DNA from: Bacteroidota bacterium
GTDB lineage: Bacteria; Bacteroidota; Bacteroidia; Bacteroidales; Cfx3-03
DNA: 64,000 nt
Assembly: GCA_013390605.1 (NCBI GenBank)
Contig: JACAUB010000001.1
Span: 2,161,787-2,225,786 of the forward strand
Direction: 5' to 3'
A program made the position numbers and the translations under genes. Below the pieces are notes generated by a model. The model saw only the letters and a list, made by a program, of their open reading frames with translations, was not told the DNA's origin and did not search any database. Each line of letters opens with the position of its first letter. The first letter of the stretch is position 1. Positions 62,082-64,000 of the stretch are shown here, piece by piece.

Positions 62082-64000
62082 ATGCCTAAAGTTCAGTTTA
62101 TTGACCCTAATGTGGCCAGACAAGCCGGAGAGATAACATTTAAACCAATTCCGGTAAATCAATACAAAAAAAGTATTTCCGAAGAAAAAAGTAATTTCTC
62201 GAATGATGATTTCTTGCGCATTTATCACGATATGGTCGTGATTCGTGAATTTGAAACCATGTTAAACTTGATCAAAACTACAGGTGAATACAGTGGTGTT
62301 CCTTATGACCATCCCGGTCCTGCTCACCTTTCTAACGGACAAGAAGCAGCAGCAGTAGGTATGGCTTATACACTAACTGTTGAAGATTTTATTTTTGGAT
62401 CGCATCGCAGTCATGGAGAAATCCTTGCTAAAGGATTGAGTGCTATTCATAAATTAGATGATGCAACTTTGATGCAAGTTATGGAAACCTTCTTTGAAGG
62501 TACTGTATTGAATGTTGTCAAAAAAGGCTTTACGGGAACAGTAAAAGAACTCGGTCGTAGATTTTTGATTTATGGTACATTGGCAGAAATATTTGCGCGC
62601 GAAACAGGATTTAACAAAGGGTTAGGCGGAAGCATGCATGCATTCTTTACACCTTTTGGTGTATACCCAAACAATGCAATTGTTGGGGGTAGCGGAGATA
62701 TTGCAGTTGGTGCAGCACTATACAAAAAGATAAACAGAAAACCAGGAATGGTAGTTGCCAACATTGGCGATGCATCAATGGCGTGTGGCCCAGTTTGGGA
62801 AGGTCTTTCCTTTGCAGCCATGGATCAGTTTTCCCAACTTTGGGAAGGTGACATGAAAGGTGGCCTGCCGGTTATTTTTAACATTATGAATAACCAATAT
62901 GGAATGGGTGGTCAAACATGTGGAGAGACAATGGGATATGGCATGGCTGCTCGAATTGGAGCTGGTGTCAATGCTGACCAAATGCATGCAGAGAGAGTTG
63001 ATGGATACAATCCATTGGCTGTAATTGATGCTTATCGCAGAAAACGTCAACTCATAGAAGAGAAAAAGGGGCCTGTTTTACTAGAAGTTTTAACTTATCG
63101 TTATAGTGGACATTCACCTTCGGATGCGTCATCATATCGTTCGAAAGAAGAGGTAGAAGCATGGCAGGAACATGATGGTATTAATTCATATGGCAAGAAA
63201 CTGATCGAAAGTAAGGTTGCTAAACAACAAGACTTAGATTCAGTTTGGGCTGATGTAAAAAGTGTTATTCTTGAGATGTTTAAACTCTCTATTAATGAAG
63301 AGATCTCACCAAGAATGGATATTAAAAAGCGTCCCGAACAAATTGGTGAAATGATTTTTTCAAATCAGTCAGTTGAAAAGATGTCAAATACGACACCAGA
63401 GGTAAACCATCCAATGGCTGAAAATCCCAGAGTTATCCAAATTGCTAAAAAAGAACGTTTCGCTTTTGATGCAGAAGGGAAAACCTTCTCTAAGATGAAA
63501 CAATATCAGCTCCGTGATGGTATCTTTGAAGCCATTATTGACCGTTATTATAAAGATCCAACATTAGTTGCTTATGGCGAAGAGAACCGTGATTGGGGTG
63601 GAGCTTTTGCAGTATATCGCGGACTTACTGAAGCATTACCTTATAATAGATTATTCAATTCACCTATATCAGAAGCTTCGATTATTGGCACAGCCATTGG
63701 ATATGCAATGTGCGGTGGACGAGTAATACCAGAGATTATGTATTGCGATTTTCTTGGAAGATGTGGTGATGAAGTTTTCAATCAGTTACCCAAATGGCAA
63801 GCAATGAGTGGCAATGTACTTAAAATGCCTGTTGTAATCAGGGTTTCTGTTGGATCAAAATATGGTGCACAACATTCACAGGACTGGACTTCATTGGTTG
63901 CTCATATTCCAGGATTAAAAGTTGTTTTCCCTGTAACTCCTTATGATGCAAAAGGATTAATGAATAGTGCGTTACAAGGCACAGATCCTGTTATCTTCTT
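62082..64000 (+). CDS. 2-oxo-acid dehydrogenase E1, fused alpha and beta subunits (3' truncated by window)
   Basis: 639 residues are visible without a stop. The alpha part (MVVIREFETML, DFIFGSHRSHGEILAKGLSAI, ETGFNKGLGGSMHAFFTPF, IGDASMACGPVWEGLSF ... NIMNNQYGMG) is joined to the beta part (LRDGIFEAIIDRYYKDPTLVAYGEENRDWGGAF, SPISEASIIGTAIGYAMCGGRVIPEI, GSKYGAQHSQDWTSL). The thiamine-diphosphate motif begins GDA and reaches NN after about 40 residues, longer than the usual ~30 because of an insert (DQFSQLWEGDMKGG). It decarboxylates the 2-oxo acid and acylates E2 lipoyl. The fused form is common in Bacteroidetes; the missing C-terminus should be short. Confidence 0.92.
   Translation, partial: MPKVQFIDPNVARQAGEITFKPIPVNQYKKSISEEKSNFSNDDFLRIYHDMVVIREFETMLNLIKTTGEYSGVPYDHPGPAHLSNGQEAAAVGMAYTLTVEDFIFGSHRSHGEILAKGLSAIHKLDDATLMQVMETFFEGTVLNVVKKGFTGTVKELGRRFLIYGTLAEIFARETGFNKGLGGSMHAFFTPFGVYPNNAIVGGSGDIAVGAALYKKINRKPGMVVANIGDASMACGPVWEGLSFAAMDQFSQLWEGDMKGGLPVIFNIMNNQYGMGGQTCGETMGYGMAARIGAGVNADQMHAERVDGYNPLAVIDAYRRKRQLIEEKKGPVLLEVLTYRYSGHSPSDASSYRSKEEVEAWQEHDGINSYGKKLIESKVAKQQDLDSVWADVKSVILEMFKLSINEEISPRMDIKKRPEQIGEMIFSNQSVEKMSNTTPEVNHPMAENPRVIQIAKKERFAFDAEGKTFSKMKQYQLRDGIFEAIIDRYYKDPTLVAYGEENRDWGGAFAVYRGLTEALPYNRLFNSPISEASIIGTAIGYAMCGGRVIPEIMYCDFLGRCGDEVFNQLPKWQAMSGNVLKMPVVIRVSVGSKYGAQHSQDWTSLVAHIPGLKVVFPVTPYDAKGLMNSALQGTDPVIF

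Noticed and set aside
1..64000. Prophage, IS element, integron or toxin-antitoxin module
   Set aside because: No transposase, integrase, phage structural or toxin-antitoxin gene is recognisable in the window.

Overview
This 64 kb window is an A+T-rich chromosomal segment of a fermentative, probably strictly anaerobic member of the Bacteroidota (Bacteroidia, Bacteroidales-like). The lineage call rests on a SusC/SusD pair with ECF sigma and FecR, many matches to the Bacteroidetes -7 promoter element TAnnTTTG, weak or absent Shine-Dalgarno sequences on most genes, fused alpha/beta 2-oxo-acid dehydrogenase E1, a B. thetaiotaomicron-like fucose operon (GntR regulator, fucI, fucK, fucP), and SlyD/PBP1A/TruA-type housekeeping genes. 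I see no IS element, prophage or CRISPR array.

Layout. (1) 1-8.0 kb is housekeeping: the C-terminal part of DnaA, a low-MW phosphatase / PLP dehydratase / RsmI-like methylase operon, then SlyD, PBP1A, a TPR protein, an M48 protease and tRNA-Asp. (2) 8.2-16.2 kb, minus strand, is a CheB-CheR-hybrid kinase-hybrid kinase signalling operon without flagellar genes or chemoreceptors. (3) 16.6-18.6 kb holds a diacylglycerol kinase-family enzyme, an N-acetylglucosamine kinase-like protein and a small lipoprotein. (4) 18.9-35.4 kb is a polysaccharide utilisation locus: GH3 and GH38-like enzymes, SusD, SusC, FecR, ECF sigma, and a large secreted protein joining a glycosidase-like TIM barrel to an FGE/SUMF1-fold domain. 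A + strand terminator just upstream of susC has no + strand gene to serve and suggests a cis-antisense sRNA. (5) 35.4-36.1 kb is non-coding and contains a ~216-bp imperfectly symmetrical element with an 11-bp-period TCCATA/TATGGA array at its centre. (6) 36.1-38.0 kb carries a secreted C1 peptidase and TruA. (7) 38.3-50.4 kb is a hydrogen-metabolism island: two multisubunit, NuoEFG-like [FeFe]-hydrogenases (HydABC/Hnd type) flank a regulatory cassette of DRTGG, RsbW-like ATPase, group C/D sensory-type hydrogenase, DRTGG, PHP and histidine-kinase-type ATPase. A perfect palindrome matching the Rex operator lies at the first operon's promoter and two imperfect tandem Rex-like sites precede the cassette. 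Several genes here carry strong Shine-Dalgarno sequences, unlike their neighbours. (8) 50.6-58.3 kb holds a CBM9-like protein, the fucose operon without a fucA aldolase gene, and a transaldolase/FSA-type protein. (9) 58.4 kb to the end holds a GntR/UTRA regulator divergent from an E2-E3-E1 2-oxo-acid dehydrogenase operon; E1 runs off the window.

Together the genes fit a saccharolytic lifestyle: outer-membrane capture and trimming of glycans, fucose and amino-sugar use, oxidative decarboxylation of 2-oxo acids, and disposal of NADH and ferredoxin electrons as H2 under redox and perhaps H2 sensing. All functions are read from sequence motifs and context; no database search was run.
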